Shown piece after piece: positions 1 through 10,554 of a stretch of DNA of 64,000 bases. The stretch is taken from positions 6,460,501 to 6,524,500 of the forward strand of contig JADLSH010000388.1 of the NCBI GenBank assembly GCA_016169945.1, in the 5' to 3' direction. A model generated the notes under the pieces. The model worked only from the letters and a program-made list of their open reading frames with translations, made no database searches and had not been told where the DNA came from. The translations under genes were made by a program, and so were the position numbers. The DNA comes from Trachythela sp. YZ-2020. Taxonomy: Eukaryota > Cnidaria > Anthozoa > Malacalcyonacea > Clavulariidae. Positions within the stretch are counted from its first letter, which is position 1. Every line of letters begins with the position of its first letter.

Positions 1-1950
1 GTATCATCAAATAACTATAGTAAATGTAAAAATAATATCAACGTATAATATAAAACAAGTGTAATTCACGATGTGAAATGTGATAAACCAAAGTAAGATT
101 AAATATAAAATGTTCCATGTTGTCATCGATCTACGTATAAAAGATTACGCATATAGTATTCATATATTTAGATATTTGCACTAAATGAATCAGTAAACTA
201 ATTTACATTTTAAGTCATAATGAAAAGCTTTTCCAACTTTATATAACAAATCTCCTATTTTAAAAGTTTGGCGCAATTTTCAGTTTTGTCAAAGGAAAAA
301 GTCAATTATTAAACATTCATTAATTATTCGTCGATGCCGTAGGATTTCAATTTTAATATTATTTTTTAGTGTGGGCGTTGAATTCCAGGTGGATCATTGT
401 TCATTATATCATTTCATCTTTAACACTGTCTTTTGCCGCTAAAATCCCACAAAATCCTCTCATCGATCAGACCTAATATCAGTTCTAATCTTCTCTCTAA
501 TCAGTCATATATATATATATATATGTATTAATATCTACGTATACAGGAAATCCAGAAAATTACTGTGAAGAATATATTTGATCATTTCACAATGTAAGCT
601 AGGGTCTTTTGCAATATTGGAAACTCAAACACTTCAGTCTTCACTTCACTTAATCATACAAGAATACAAGAAAAGAAAATCATTCTGCGTTCATGCGATC
701 TCAAAACATACTTAATCCTTATATCCTATTGCATTTAATTAAAAAGCTTACCAGCTGAAATTATTTTTGTCAACTCCCTGCAGAGAACAATGTTTTTATA
801 TCAAGCAAACAAATTAATAAAACTGAATGACAGACGAGTCAATGAAATAACAATTTTTTCTCGGCTGCCTGTCTCCTTCCCACACCAATATTTGTTAGAT
901 AAACCACCTTTGTCGATTTAGATACAACTCCTTTGTTTAATATAGCGCGTATATTAAAAAAATAGTATCATTAATGTTGTTAATGACGATATTAATGTAT
1001 TTTAAAATTAAAATTTAACACCGTCAAACTTTGAAGAGTTATCAGTTATTACACGCATGAATAATTAATGCTTGGCAAATATAAACTCCAAAAACAAGCA
1101 AAACGTTTGCTAAAGTGAGATTTTGCACGCATCGAAAAGCAGCAGCTCGCCAGCCTCGGAGTTTAAACTTAATATTCAACAATAAAACGTTTAATAAAGG
1201 AACTTTGCAGGGAATTCATTAATTATAGAGTGGAACGGTATAATTACAAGGTCAGTATAATATGATTGATCTTAGAGTTTAGATGAATGAGGATTTTTCG
1301 GGAAGTCGACTTAAGTTGAAATTGCTGAAATAGGCCATGCTTGCTTGCAAACGTCCGTTAGAGGTTAAACAATTCCACTTTTAAAGTACTATTTATACTT
1401 TTGGCTACCTTGGAACCGGTAACAGAGGTAAGTACGATATATCCAGAGTGAAATAACTACATTATTGTATTAAAAATCCCATTTAAAATTGATGATAAAA
1501 CGTTTAAAATATGTCAATGTTAAAGTCAATTCATACCTTTCCTGTATTGTGCAATGCTTTGAGGAATGTACAATCCATCACGAGTAAAACTTCTTGTCAA
1601 AGTCAACGATAAAGTCAGAAATGAACTGGCCAAGTATTCAATCAGTAATACTAAAGGCAAAAAAGTCTTCGTAGGTGTTTAATTGTGATAAACTTCTCTG
1701 CTCTCGCCTTTGTCAGTTCCCAGTTTTCGCGGCAGCGGGGTTTGTAAATCACCCAAGAGAGCTTCCTATTATGGTAAGTGCAGAGATTTAGGTATTGTGC
1801 AAAAACAATGATAAAAATTATTGAATAACATAATGAATGCATCCGTTCCACTCGACAGCACACATTTTATCATTCAGTGGTTACAGAAAAGCAAGGCCTA
1901 TATGGATACCTATAAGGATCATACCATATAAATTTATTTTGTTCCACCCT
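1..1950. other. AT-rich intergenic DNA, no gene seen
   Basis: I find no open frame with recognisable domains and no convincing exon-intron chain on either strand. A short (AT)n run lies near 507-525. The region ends where the duplicated receptor segment begins. Confidence 0.6.
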
Positions 1951-1951
1951 T

Positions 1952-2290
1952 GTGTTCACGACGTTACGTTTCGGTATGATATGATTGAGTGAAAAACAGG
2001 ATTTATGGCCGTTTTCCACTTCAAACGTATCGTAACGTATCGTAGCATTTTCTTTTGCGTCAAAGTCATTAGTTCAATCCGAGTGCTCTGGAAACAAAGA
2101 AATACGCTACGTTTCGATGCGATACGGTTGAAGTGGAAAACGGTCTTTAAGCTTGTATTCCACTGCACACTTATCGTAGCGGAACGTAGTGCATCGTTCT
2201 TTTCTGAGCACTCGGGTGGAACTAATGACTTCGACACAAAAGAAAATGCTACGGTACGTTCTGATACGGTTGAGGTGGAGACCAGACTAA
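1952..2290. mobile_element. Foldback MITE-like element at left edge of copy A
   Basis: The segment folds on itself: GCCGTTTTCCACTTCAAACG near 2008 is mirrored by the complement of the GTTGAGGTGGAGACC end, and TAGCATTTTCTTTTG recurs in inverted form near 2240. Open frames on both strands are a by-product of this symmetry. A second copy lies at 8901-9240. No clear target-site duplication can be read because the duplication boundary coincides with the element's left end. Confidence 0.6.
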
Positions 2291-2427
2291 ATACTGTCGA
2301 ACGCACTGCACTTATACAATCAAGACTTTACAAGAAATCTTAACTAGTTAGGCATATTATAACAAATTCCATTGAATAGAATGGTTATAAGTTCACCTCG
2401 TGTTGCTTTTCAGAAGGTGAGAGAGAA

Positions 2428-5400
2428 ATGAAAAGAATGGGCGTTATCTTACAGTTATTTGCAAGTTTGGTCGTTTCAGTGAATTTCGTTAAAATGACGG
2501 AGATAGTCAAGGAATACGGTAAGCCGCTTAATCTTTGGTCAAACGAGGATGAGAGTTGATGAGAGTTGCGAAAGTTTGTATGAGAGTTTCATCAACTCCC
2601 ATGCACTGGTTAAACGAGAGCAAGAGTTGCATGAGAGTTGACTGGATATTCTACCACGTGTAGCGGTCAAACAAGCAAAAACTCTCATCAACTCTCATCA
2701 AAATTTAAACCAGCTCAAAGTTGATGCGAGTTGGTGATCAAACACGAGCGAGAGTTGCAACTCTCATAAACTGTACACTGCCCGAATGCTACGGTATAGA
2801 TATTAAATAATATTGCTTGTTTCAGATGATCCAACATCCGCCGCATACACAGAACTTCGTACTGATTACAAAAAGTTTGAACGAGCGATCATGCTGGCGA
2901 ACTTTCGCCAGCCTATTGGAAGTCGCAATCGTTTCATGCTAAAACAAAACGAGAAATCTTGCGAGAAACGTTGTAATGAAACTAGAGATGCTGCTCACTA
3001 CTGTCATTGTGATAGACTGTGCCCACTTTATAAAGATTGCTGTGAAGACTACTGGCCAAGGTAAGTCTAAAGTTATTAATATCAGATGTTTCGTGTTCCT
3101 GAGACTCTGTTGCCTCTTCGACTTGGTATATGGATCCATAAAATATTTAGCGGGACGCGCATGGGATAATGTATATTTTTGAGTCGGGAGAAACAGCATG
3201 AAAGGAATAAAAATAGCAGGATTCGAGATTTTTGAAGTCACGGGACAAAAGATGAGAATACTCAGTGAAAACGTGGAAGAAAAGTACGAAATCGAGATTT
3301 AAGGGTAAACGGTATTGAGGAACCTCTCATGATTCCATTCAATATTTTAAATACTTAATATCCAGTCCAAGTTGGTTAGACTGAATTAGGGAATACTTGC
3401 TCATGTTAAAGTATCATCAAGATAAAGCAGTATTATTGGTGGAATATTGACCATTAATTTGCTGGCATTAATTTTCATTGTTTTGTTCATACAGCTGCAG
3501 CGTGAAAACCAAACCATTCAATAATTCCATGCAAGAAATTTGGGACTGCGTGGATACTAAATACAGGCAAGCAAAAAGCAACAGAAGCCTTGCACCTATT
3601 GCATATATGATGATAAACCGTTGCCCGGTAACCAACATAAAAGCCAATCAGAGCACAAGAAATTGTATCAGACCTGCCAGCAACCGTACGGACCTTACCG
3701 AACGCCTTCCGGTTACTGGCGAAGATGGCAACACATATAGAAACGAATATTGTGCAAAATGTCATGGAATTACTAACATCACCCATTGGGGTCTAATGGT
3801 GGCATGTTTAGATCCGGTAAAGAACGGGACTAATCTCGCATACGGAAGTGCTTACCTACTGGAGAATTGTACCTGGTACTTATCCCCGGGGAATAAAAGC
3901 GCTACGTCAGCAAGTCCTTGCACACGGTCAACTCTATGCGAATCTATGGTCAGCACTGAAGAGTCGTCCAAATACAATGATCTTGTAAACAAATGTAAAG
4001 TTTATTCTCAACTAATTGAGGCAGACGATGTTGTGTATAAAAATTTTCACTGTGCTTCATGCAACGGAAAGGCCGTTAAGAAATTCGAAAAACCTGCAGG
4101 AAATATTAAAAGACCTTCATTGTCTCTGTTTTTCGACTACAAATCTCTTTCACAAGGGTCTGACGGCAAGGGGGCTGAAGGCACGAAGCCTATGGAGAGT
4201 TCTGATGAGGTCATTCAAAGTTACCTCACTGTGATTGGTCTCTCCTTATCAATCACGTGTCTATTAGCAGTAGTGATAACGTACATCCGGTTTCCACCAT
4301 TGAGAACAGTCCCAGGTCTCGTTTTGCTCGCATTGTCGCTATCGCTACTAGCATACCAAGGCCTTCTATTGGCTAGCCCATACGTGACGTCAGGAACTTC
4401 AGGATGTAAAGCAATGGCGATTGTGTTACACTTGATGATCCTTTCGTCCTTCGCATGGATGACAGTTATGAGTTATGATGTGTCCAAGACGTTTTCTCGA
4501 AAAGGTGAGGAACTTTGCTAGGATGTATTATTCAGTATATACTTTTTCTTAAATGATGGGTCTAACGATAAACATGCTAAACCAAAGGTTATTTTTCCTG
4601 CAACTAACAATGTAGAACCCAATACACCCTTGTTAACACTCTATAAGTGGACAGAAACTGATCCATTTGATTTCAACGTCTGTTCGTATTTTTGACTGAA
4701 ACTGAAAAAATATTTTACCTGACAATCGATGAAACAACAATTTGGAACTCACTTCCAGACGAAGGGCCTTCGCTCGAAACGTGGGAGATTATTCCACATC
4801 TTTCAGCCAACATCTTGATGTTCAACGCTGCGTATAATGGAATCCCACATTCGAGATATTCACCCTCATACCTCTATTTGAACGTTTCATTTTGGTTTTC
4901 AAGATTTTTTATCACAACTATTGTTGTTTACTCAAACACCACGTAACAGTTACTGCTTCCTTTCATCAAAGTTTCTGGAATTGATCCCTGTTTCCTAACA
5001 TACAAGCCAAGTATTTCAAAATGTCTGTATTTGTTTCAGGCAAGAGTTCAAGTAGAAGTTCAAGCCGTTCTGCTTTCCGTCGTTACGCCATGTTTGCCAC
5101 GTCTACATCGGGTGGTATTGTAGCATTGACGTTCATACTTGGGGAAACCAATGCCTTGAATGTTGGATACGGTATAAAAAGACATAGATATAAAGGGTTA
5201 AAAATTAAGGGTGTTAGAAACATTATTTAGGGATTTTTAGGTTGTAACGAATGACAGACAGTTTTAGTGTAAAAGTAAAAAAGAATAGATCACTGAAGAT
5301 TTTTATAGATTTTTAGATTATGGCAGATATAGAAAGGGTATCACTGGTGCCGTGTGGTGAAATAATGCGGTGTGATATATTCGGATGGAATATGGTTGTT

Positions 5401-6753
5401 ATTCTTGGCAATTACAAACACTGGACTTTTTAAATCCCAAAATTTACAGAATAGGCTTATCGTCTATCATTAATGATAATCGGTTTAGGAGGCAAAATAC
5501 AGGAGGAATAAGATTATTATATAAGTATAAAATAGTTATAGCGAGTTAAATGAGAGGAGTCAAAGAGAGAAAGGAAAATGTCATACGAATGAAGATTAAG
5601 AAAAGAAGGCAAGAAGCTTTAGCTAGCCAACGAGAAAATAAATACACAAACAGATCTAGAGATGAGGTAGGAAGTATGAGCAACAAAATTTCCAAAGCAT
5701 GGAAAAAAGGAACTTGTCTCATGTTTTCAAGGTGAATCAGCATCGTGCTGGATTGGCAAGCAGCTAGCTCTGATATTATTCTTCTATATTCCTGTGGCGA
5801 TCATGCTATTGTTCAATGCAGTGTCTTGGATATGGACTATTTTCAGTATTCGTAATGTCACTAAGGTAAAAACTCGATTTCGTTGCCTTCCTGAGGCTGA
5901 GTATCCTATTTTGAGCATAAGATACTTTCTATTCTATTCAACGATTTAATCTGTCACGGTTAAATCATATTTTGGGTAGAAGTTTCATTCTACTCCATTC
6001 CATTCCATTCTATATATTCTATTCTATTCAGCGGTTATACGACCGTGCTTCTCTCTCCATTTCAGTTAACAAAAGGTGTTCAAAAATCAGTGAAATCCGA
6101 CACTCGAGGTCAAAATGCCAAAATCTACAGTAAGCTATCGACAGTGATGGGTGTTACTTGGTTCCTGGGTTTTGGTGCTCCTCACAATACAATTGTCGCT
6201 TATCTTTTTATCATTGTGAACAGTTTACAAGGTATGATTTCAATTTGCATTCTATTAAGACTAACCCTTCCGATTTAGGTGCAGTTCTGTCAAGTATTTC
6301 CGCAATCTATTGCTTAGAATTGAGATTGTAAAAAATATTTCACTAATAGCTGGCAAATGGCTTGAATTTTAGCTGAAAACTGACATCAAAAAGACCCCTA
6401 TTAAAACCCTCTTCATCACATCATATGCAAAGTCTATTTTATCTTGTCTATAGAGGTTTTGCACCATCACGTGATGGTGCAAAACCTCTATTTTATTATA
6501 TTATCTATATGTACTCTTCTAAACAGGAGTCTTCATCTTCGTAACCTTCGTCTTAAACAAGAGAACAATGAATATGTGGCGTAACACAGAATCAACACGA
6601 AGTGGTCGTAGTTCAACCAACACAAGACAAACTAGGGCATCAAAGTTCATCAAGACAACTGGACCTTATGCATCGACCAATCAACTGAATGGTGATCAGG
6701 GAAAACAACTTGAAACAGGTTTCACCAACCCACAACAATCAATCAAGCATTAA
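2428..6753 (+). CDS. Somatomedin-B / 7TM receptor (methuselah- or adhesion-like), copy A
   Basis: Seven exons: 2428-2518, 2826-3060, 3495-4504, 5040-5171, 5732-5865, 6066-6231, 6527-6753. Phases close exactly to 664 aa. Residues 1-22 look like a signal peptide. Residues 76-110 hold eight cysteines spaced C-x3-C-x9-C-x-C-x3-C-x5-CC-x6-C, ending CHCDRLC..KDCCEDY, the somatomedin-B pattern. A Cys-rich, N-glycosylation-rich ectodomain (111-345) follows, then seven hydrophobic segments: TM1 ~350, TM2 ~380, TM3 ~413, TM4 in exon 4, TM5 in exon 5, TM6-7 in exons 6-7. A Ser/Thr-rich tail of about 55 residues ends the protein. I see no autoproteolytic GPS motif, which favours a methuselah-like form of the class B fold. 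Ligand unknown. An in-frame twin lies at 10555-14882. The start is the first ATG after an upstream splice-like CAG and opens the signal peptide. Confidence 0.82.
4756..4792 (+). repeat. Hammerhead-like repeat remnant in receptor intron 3
   Basis: Contains CAGACGAAGGGCC followed by TTCGCTCGAAACGTG. Other members of this dispersed family lie near 12930 (decayed), 16073-16141 (a head-to-head pair), 32183, 34054 (reverse), 35515 and 40617. The GGGC/GCTC pairing before GAAAC resembles stem II and core of the minimal hammerhead ribozymes known from Penelope-like elements. This copy has A for the core U4, so is probably inactive. Confidence 0.4.
6451..6490. repeat. Perfect 40-bp palindrome in receptor intron 6
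   Basis: TAGAGGTTTTGCACCATCAC is followed at once by its exact reverse complement, with no spacer, centred on CACGTG. Copy B lacks it at the equivalent place and has a different inserted element there. Confidence 0.9.
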
Positions 6754-7127
6754 ATACAAATAGAAAACACAAAAATTTGGACATATTCTCAACAGGGAGC
6801 TTCAACATAAATCTGAGAACAGTTTTTAAGGAGCGCCCATTTTTGGTCTCTCAGAATTGTAGCATAATTTAAAAACATTCATTAAATAACTGTGTATATA
6901 ACTTGTAACATAATTTAAAAACATTTACATACATAACTGTCTACAGCTGAAAAATATAATATAATTCTTCCTGCCAGTAATAACTTCATAAAACGGTTCC
7001 AATGTAGATAAGAGTAGGTTCACCAGAAGGTCATTGTAATCAGGATTAATTTAGGGAGAAGTGCAATTCATTAAATGAAAGTTGAAAGTTGTATAGGCAG
7101 TTGGCTAGGTAGATGATAAATATACAG

Positions 7128-8680
7128 CAGGGGCGGATCCAGGCTCATCTGACAGAGGGGGTGCAGATTTTCCCGGGGGGGTGCACCCTTCGCCACCAGC
7201 GCTAATTATGTCCAAAATGCCATAGATCGTGAAAATTTCAGTATGAACTCGTTGATTCTGACTTTTTGTGGGGGATGCTGACGTTTTCTTGCACACCCCT
7301 TGCACATCCACCAAGCTTTGAATGGACATTTTTGAATTTTCGAACTTCTAAATGCTTTATACAGTCGCTCAATAATTTATCGTTTACACGAAAAAATAAG
7401 CTAAATCTCTCAATTCTAATTATTTGCAACTAAATACAAGACTTACTACTTCAAATAATAAAAATAATTAACATTATTCAGTGTTTTCAAAATTATTGTA
7501 ATAGCAGGCTAAATTTCAATAATAGACTGGCGTCTGTGTTCAAAATTTCCATATGAAAGACGAATATACATTTTGCAAATAAACAAAGAAATAGGTGGCC
7601 TTGAAAGGCCTAATAGGCAGCGGCGGACCGCTGGTAACCGCCTTTTTATTGAAAACACTGAAAGCATCAAGTTTATCTTCTGGTTGTTTTCTTGCCTGGC
7701 GCAGTTTTAGTTCTTGTAATTCCTTGTAAATGTCGAGGGACATATTGCTCTTGTTTTAACTCAATATCGAGATTAGCAACTAATTGTTTGTGCGTCTGTT
7801 TCTGTTTGGCAATTCTTGATCGCAGGTTTTTTTAATTTTTGCATCTTGAAAACTTAGTCCATCATCCTTTTCACTGCAAAGTTCTCCCATTTATGTAACA
7901 AGAGTTGAGATGGAAAGAGTTGCAAAGAATTGTGGGGTAAATATGCAGCACCGAAACATCAACTGATAATATTTGGCCCCATTCACATGGCACCAAACAA
8001 TTTTTTTCCAGATACTACTCTAAGATCTACTACAAAAACCCATTTATATTTTCAAGTATCATGGCTTTATCATGGCATTAGATAACATTAGACCTGGTTC
8101 AAACGTCGCGCTACTGCCGTGCTGAACGCATTACAAACAATAGATAATGAGGCATTTCAGCTGATTATGTATTGTTTTTAATGCGCGCGTTCGGCACATG
8201 AGAAGCGCGACGTTTGGAACACTAGGCCTTATTAGACAACTAATAAAGGACAAATGACAGCTGGATATTTTAATACTCACCGTCCCAGAACAGCCAATAA
8301 AATTTTAATTTGAGTAAATTGCAGTTAGTTAAACAATACAACTCGTCGAGTGCAGTATGGCATTCACTGTATGAAAAACATTATATCATTCAGATATTCT
8401 TTAAAGAAATAAAGAAATTGTTTCCGAATCTGTACAGTGAATTGAAGAGCGGGAAATTACACTTCTTCCGAGTCGGTTCAAACTACTTGATTGATTTATT
8501 TCATCCGTACTATAACTGACCGTTGGAAACTAAATATTTTAAGGTAAGCCCATCTTTAATTTTTCCTGTCTTAATGTACTGACCACTGACATTCAGTTCT
8601 GAACCAAACGCACTTGTACATATATAATAATATTGTATATATAAAATATATAGTTTAAGTAGTTTTCGGTTTGTCCACTT
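7128..8680. other. Spacer between receptor copies; transposon debris
   Basis: Begins with CAGGGGCGGATCC, a sequence typical of hAT element ends, but I cannot find a matching right end. On the minus strand 7743-7540 there is a charged, coiled-coil-like frame (MSLDIYKELQELKLRQAR...) that looks like a fragment of a longer protein and is broken upstream. On the plus strand 8317-8516 encodes an AG-preceded frame (SELKSGKLHFFRVGSNYL) that could be an orphan exon. Neither is recognised and neither is called as a gene. Confidence 0.4.
8091..8228. mobile_element. Short foldback MITE
   Basis: Left end GACCTGGTTCAAACGTCGCG matches, in reverse complement, the right end CGCGACGTTTGGAACACTAGGCC. TTA stands on both sides, compatible with the 3-bp TWA duplications of Harbinger-type elements. 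There is no coding capacity. Confidence 0.55.
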
Positions 8681-8682
8681 TT

Positions 8683-8898
8683 GGGAAACATGGCTAGGAA
8701 ACAATATTTCCTGGTTTGTCCACCTTTGCCAACATGGTCCATGGCTAGGAAACAATATTTCCTGGTTTGTCCACCTTTGCCAACATTGTCCATGGCTAGG
8801 AAACAATATTTCTTGGTTTGCCCACCTTTGGGAAACACGGCTAAGAAACAATGTTTCCTGATTTGTCCATTTTTGGGAAACACGGCTAGGAAACATTA
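8683..8898 (+). repeat. 51-bp tandem repeat, about four units
   Basis: Units begin ATGGCTAGGAAACAATATTT and continue CCTGGTTTGTCCACCTTTG. The later units diverge. The period is a multiple of three, so both strands stay open and give false repeated proteins. The array abuts the left breakpoint of duplication copy B. Confidence 0.85.
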
Positions 8899-8900
8899 AT

Positions 8901-9240
8901 GTTCACGACGTTACGTTTCGGTATGATATGATTGAAGTAAAAAACAGGCTTTAAGGCCGTTTTCCACTTCAAACGTGTCGTAACGTACCGTAGCATTTTC
9001 TTTTGTGTCAAAGTCTAATGTTCTACCCGAGTGCTCTGGAAACAAAGAAATACGCTACGTTTCGATGCGATACGATTGAAGTGGAAAACGACCTTTAAGC
9101 TTGTATTCCACTGCACACTTATCGTAGCGGAACGTAGCACATCGTTCTTTTCTGAGCACTCGGGTGGAACTAATGACTTCGACACAAAATAAAATGCTAC
9201 GGTACGTTCTGATACGGTTGAGGTGGAGACCAGACTAAAT
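8901..9240. mobile_element. Foldback MITE-like element, second copy
   Basis: Closely matches 1952-2290, including the internal inverted TAGCATTTTCTTTTG arms. It was probably carried along by the segmental duplication and not inserted independently. Confidence 0.6.
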
Positions 9241-9313
9241 ACTGTCGAACGCACTGCACTTATACAATCAAGACTTTACAAGAAATCTTAACTAGTTATA
9301 GGCATATTATAAC

Positions 9314-10482
9314 AGTAGCAATATATATAGGCCGATCAACTCTTATTTTTGGGGGGGCCGCACTACAGTCGTTTGCAACTAAGCGTGTACGCGTGATGAC
9401 AAAACATGTTTTAATTAGATTGAAAGTTGAAACGATCACCCCTCAAACGCATAAATGTGTTTGCCTACGTGGAAAATGTGTTTGCCTACAACCATTTTCG
9501 ACCTTCTGTCAACGATAACGCTAGAACTGGGTTTCATAAAGTTTCTGCGCAATTTCCAAGCATTTTTTCAATTCGAACCCTAACAAACAATTATTTTTCG
9601 CATGACAATCTAAAATTTCAATTTGGTAGTGCTTGCACTTAATTGGCATCCTAAATGTATTAGCCAATCAGAAATCTAGAATTAACTCGATCTAAAGTAA
9701 ACAATTTAATTAATTACCAGAGATTAATTACTGTAACGGCCAGACGCCCATTTCACGGGGTGTTTGTAAAACCCGGAACCCACCCGGAACCCTGCCCGGA
9801 ACACCCGGCGTTGTTCACAAAAGGTGAGGTAATTACACGGATTTGCATGATGAACAATTCATGCAAATCCGTGTTCGCCTAACTCTTAATTGCCTTACCT
9901 TTTGTGTCTTGCACGTGGGAAAGATTACCTTGACAACGCCGTGTATCAAAATGCTTACGCTTGTATCTTCGCATCGCTAAAAACTATATTTATATCTTTA
10001 AAACTTTATGTTGAAAATTTTGTTTGTAAAACCCTATATTAAAAAGTTTTTCAGATGAAAAGATTTGATTTTAAATAGTCCTTCCTCGCTTGTATAGACT
10101 TTACTAAACATCGCTGTAAGAACTATGTCTATCTTTTTATTAAGCTAGTGGCTACTTTGGTCGACTCAGAAAGAAACACTTCACTAGATACGAGATAAAT
10201 CTCGCGACAACAAAGCCATATTTCTGCACACAAAATATGCTGAACTCATCAATAATTATTGTTTGTTCGCCCAAACTTGCCTGGTTCCGTTACGTTATAT
10301 TAATGAGAGGTCTCAAAGGAATAGGACGCCAATGTGCTCATGCACCCTCATATATGCTAATGTTTGCGGCCCCCCACGACCCCTCATATGCTAATGTGTT
10401 GCGGTCCCCTTGCATACTAATTAGTGCGGCCCCCTTGGGGCCCCCAAAAAATAAGGGTTGATCGGCCTGTATATTACTGCTC
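9314..10482. mobile_element. 1,169-bp terminal-inverted-repeat element
   Basis: Ends are inverted: AGTAGCAATATATATAGGCC continuing GATCAACTCTTATTTTT on the left, and AATAAGGGTTGATCGGCCTG ending TACTGCTC on the right. The paralogous empty site in copy A (ATAAC at 2359-2363) shows that ATAAC was duplicated (9309-9313 and 10483-10487). The inside has C/G-rich subterminal blocks and a hairpin near 9835-9875, but no transposase frame. It is non-autonomous and of unknown superfamily. Confidence 0.8.
9797..9915. repeat. Long hairpin inside the 1.17-kb element
   Basis: ACACGGATTTGCATGA and TCATGCAAATCCGTGT form a perfect stem around a short loop near 9850. It is extended outward by AAAAGGTGAGGTAATT and its imperfect complement. 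The arms carry an octamer-like ATGCAAAT. It may be a nested MITE. Confidence 0.65.
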
Positions 10483-10554
10483 ATAACAAATTCCATTGAA
10501 TAGAAAAGTTATAAGTTCATCTATTAACTGTGCTTTACAGAAGTTGAGAGAGAA

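Larger units (their letters stand above)
1952..7127 (+). repeat. Segmental duplication, copy A
   Basis: Near-identical to 8900-15401 through exons and introns. Homology begins abruptly at the shared TGTTCACGACG and ends at ATATACAG near 7127, where copy A runs into a CAGGGGCGGATCC sequence. Copy A lacks the 1.17 kb and ~0.2 kb insertions present in copy B. The two copies are direct and about 1.8 kb apart, so this is a recent tandem gene duplication. Confidence 0.9.

Noticed and set aside
1956..2343. Frames of 112-116 residues on both strands, repeated at 9015-9254
   Set aside because: They lie in a foldback element; the two-strand openness comes from its symmetry.
8510..8899. Overlapping repeated frames on both strands
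   Set aside because: Products of the 51-bp tandem repeat, whose period is a multiple of three.
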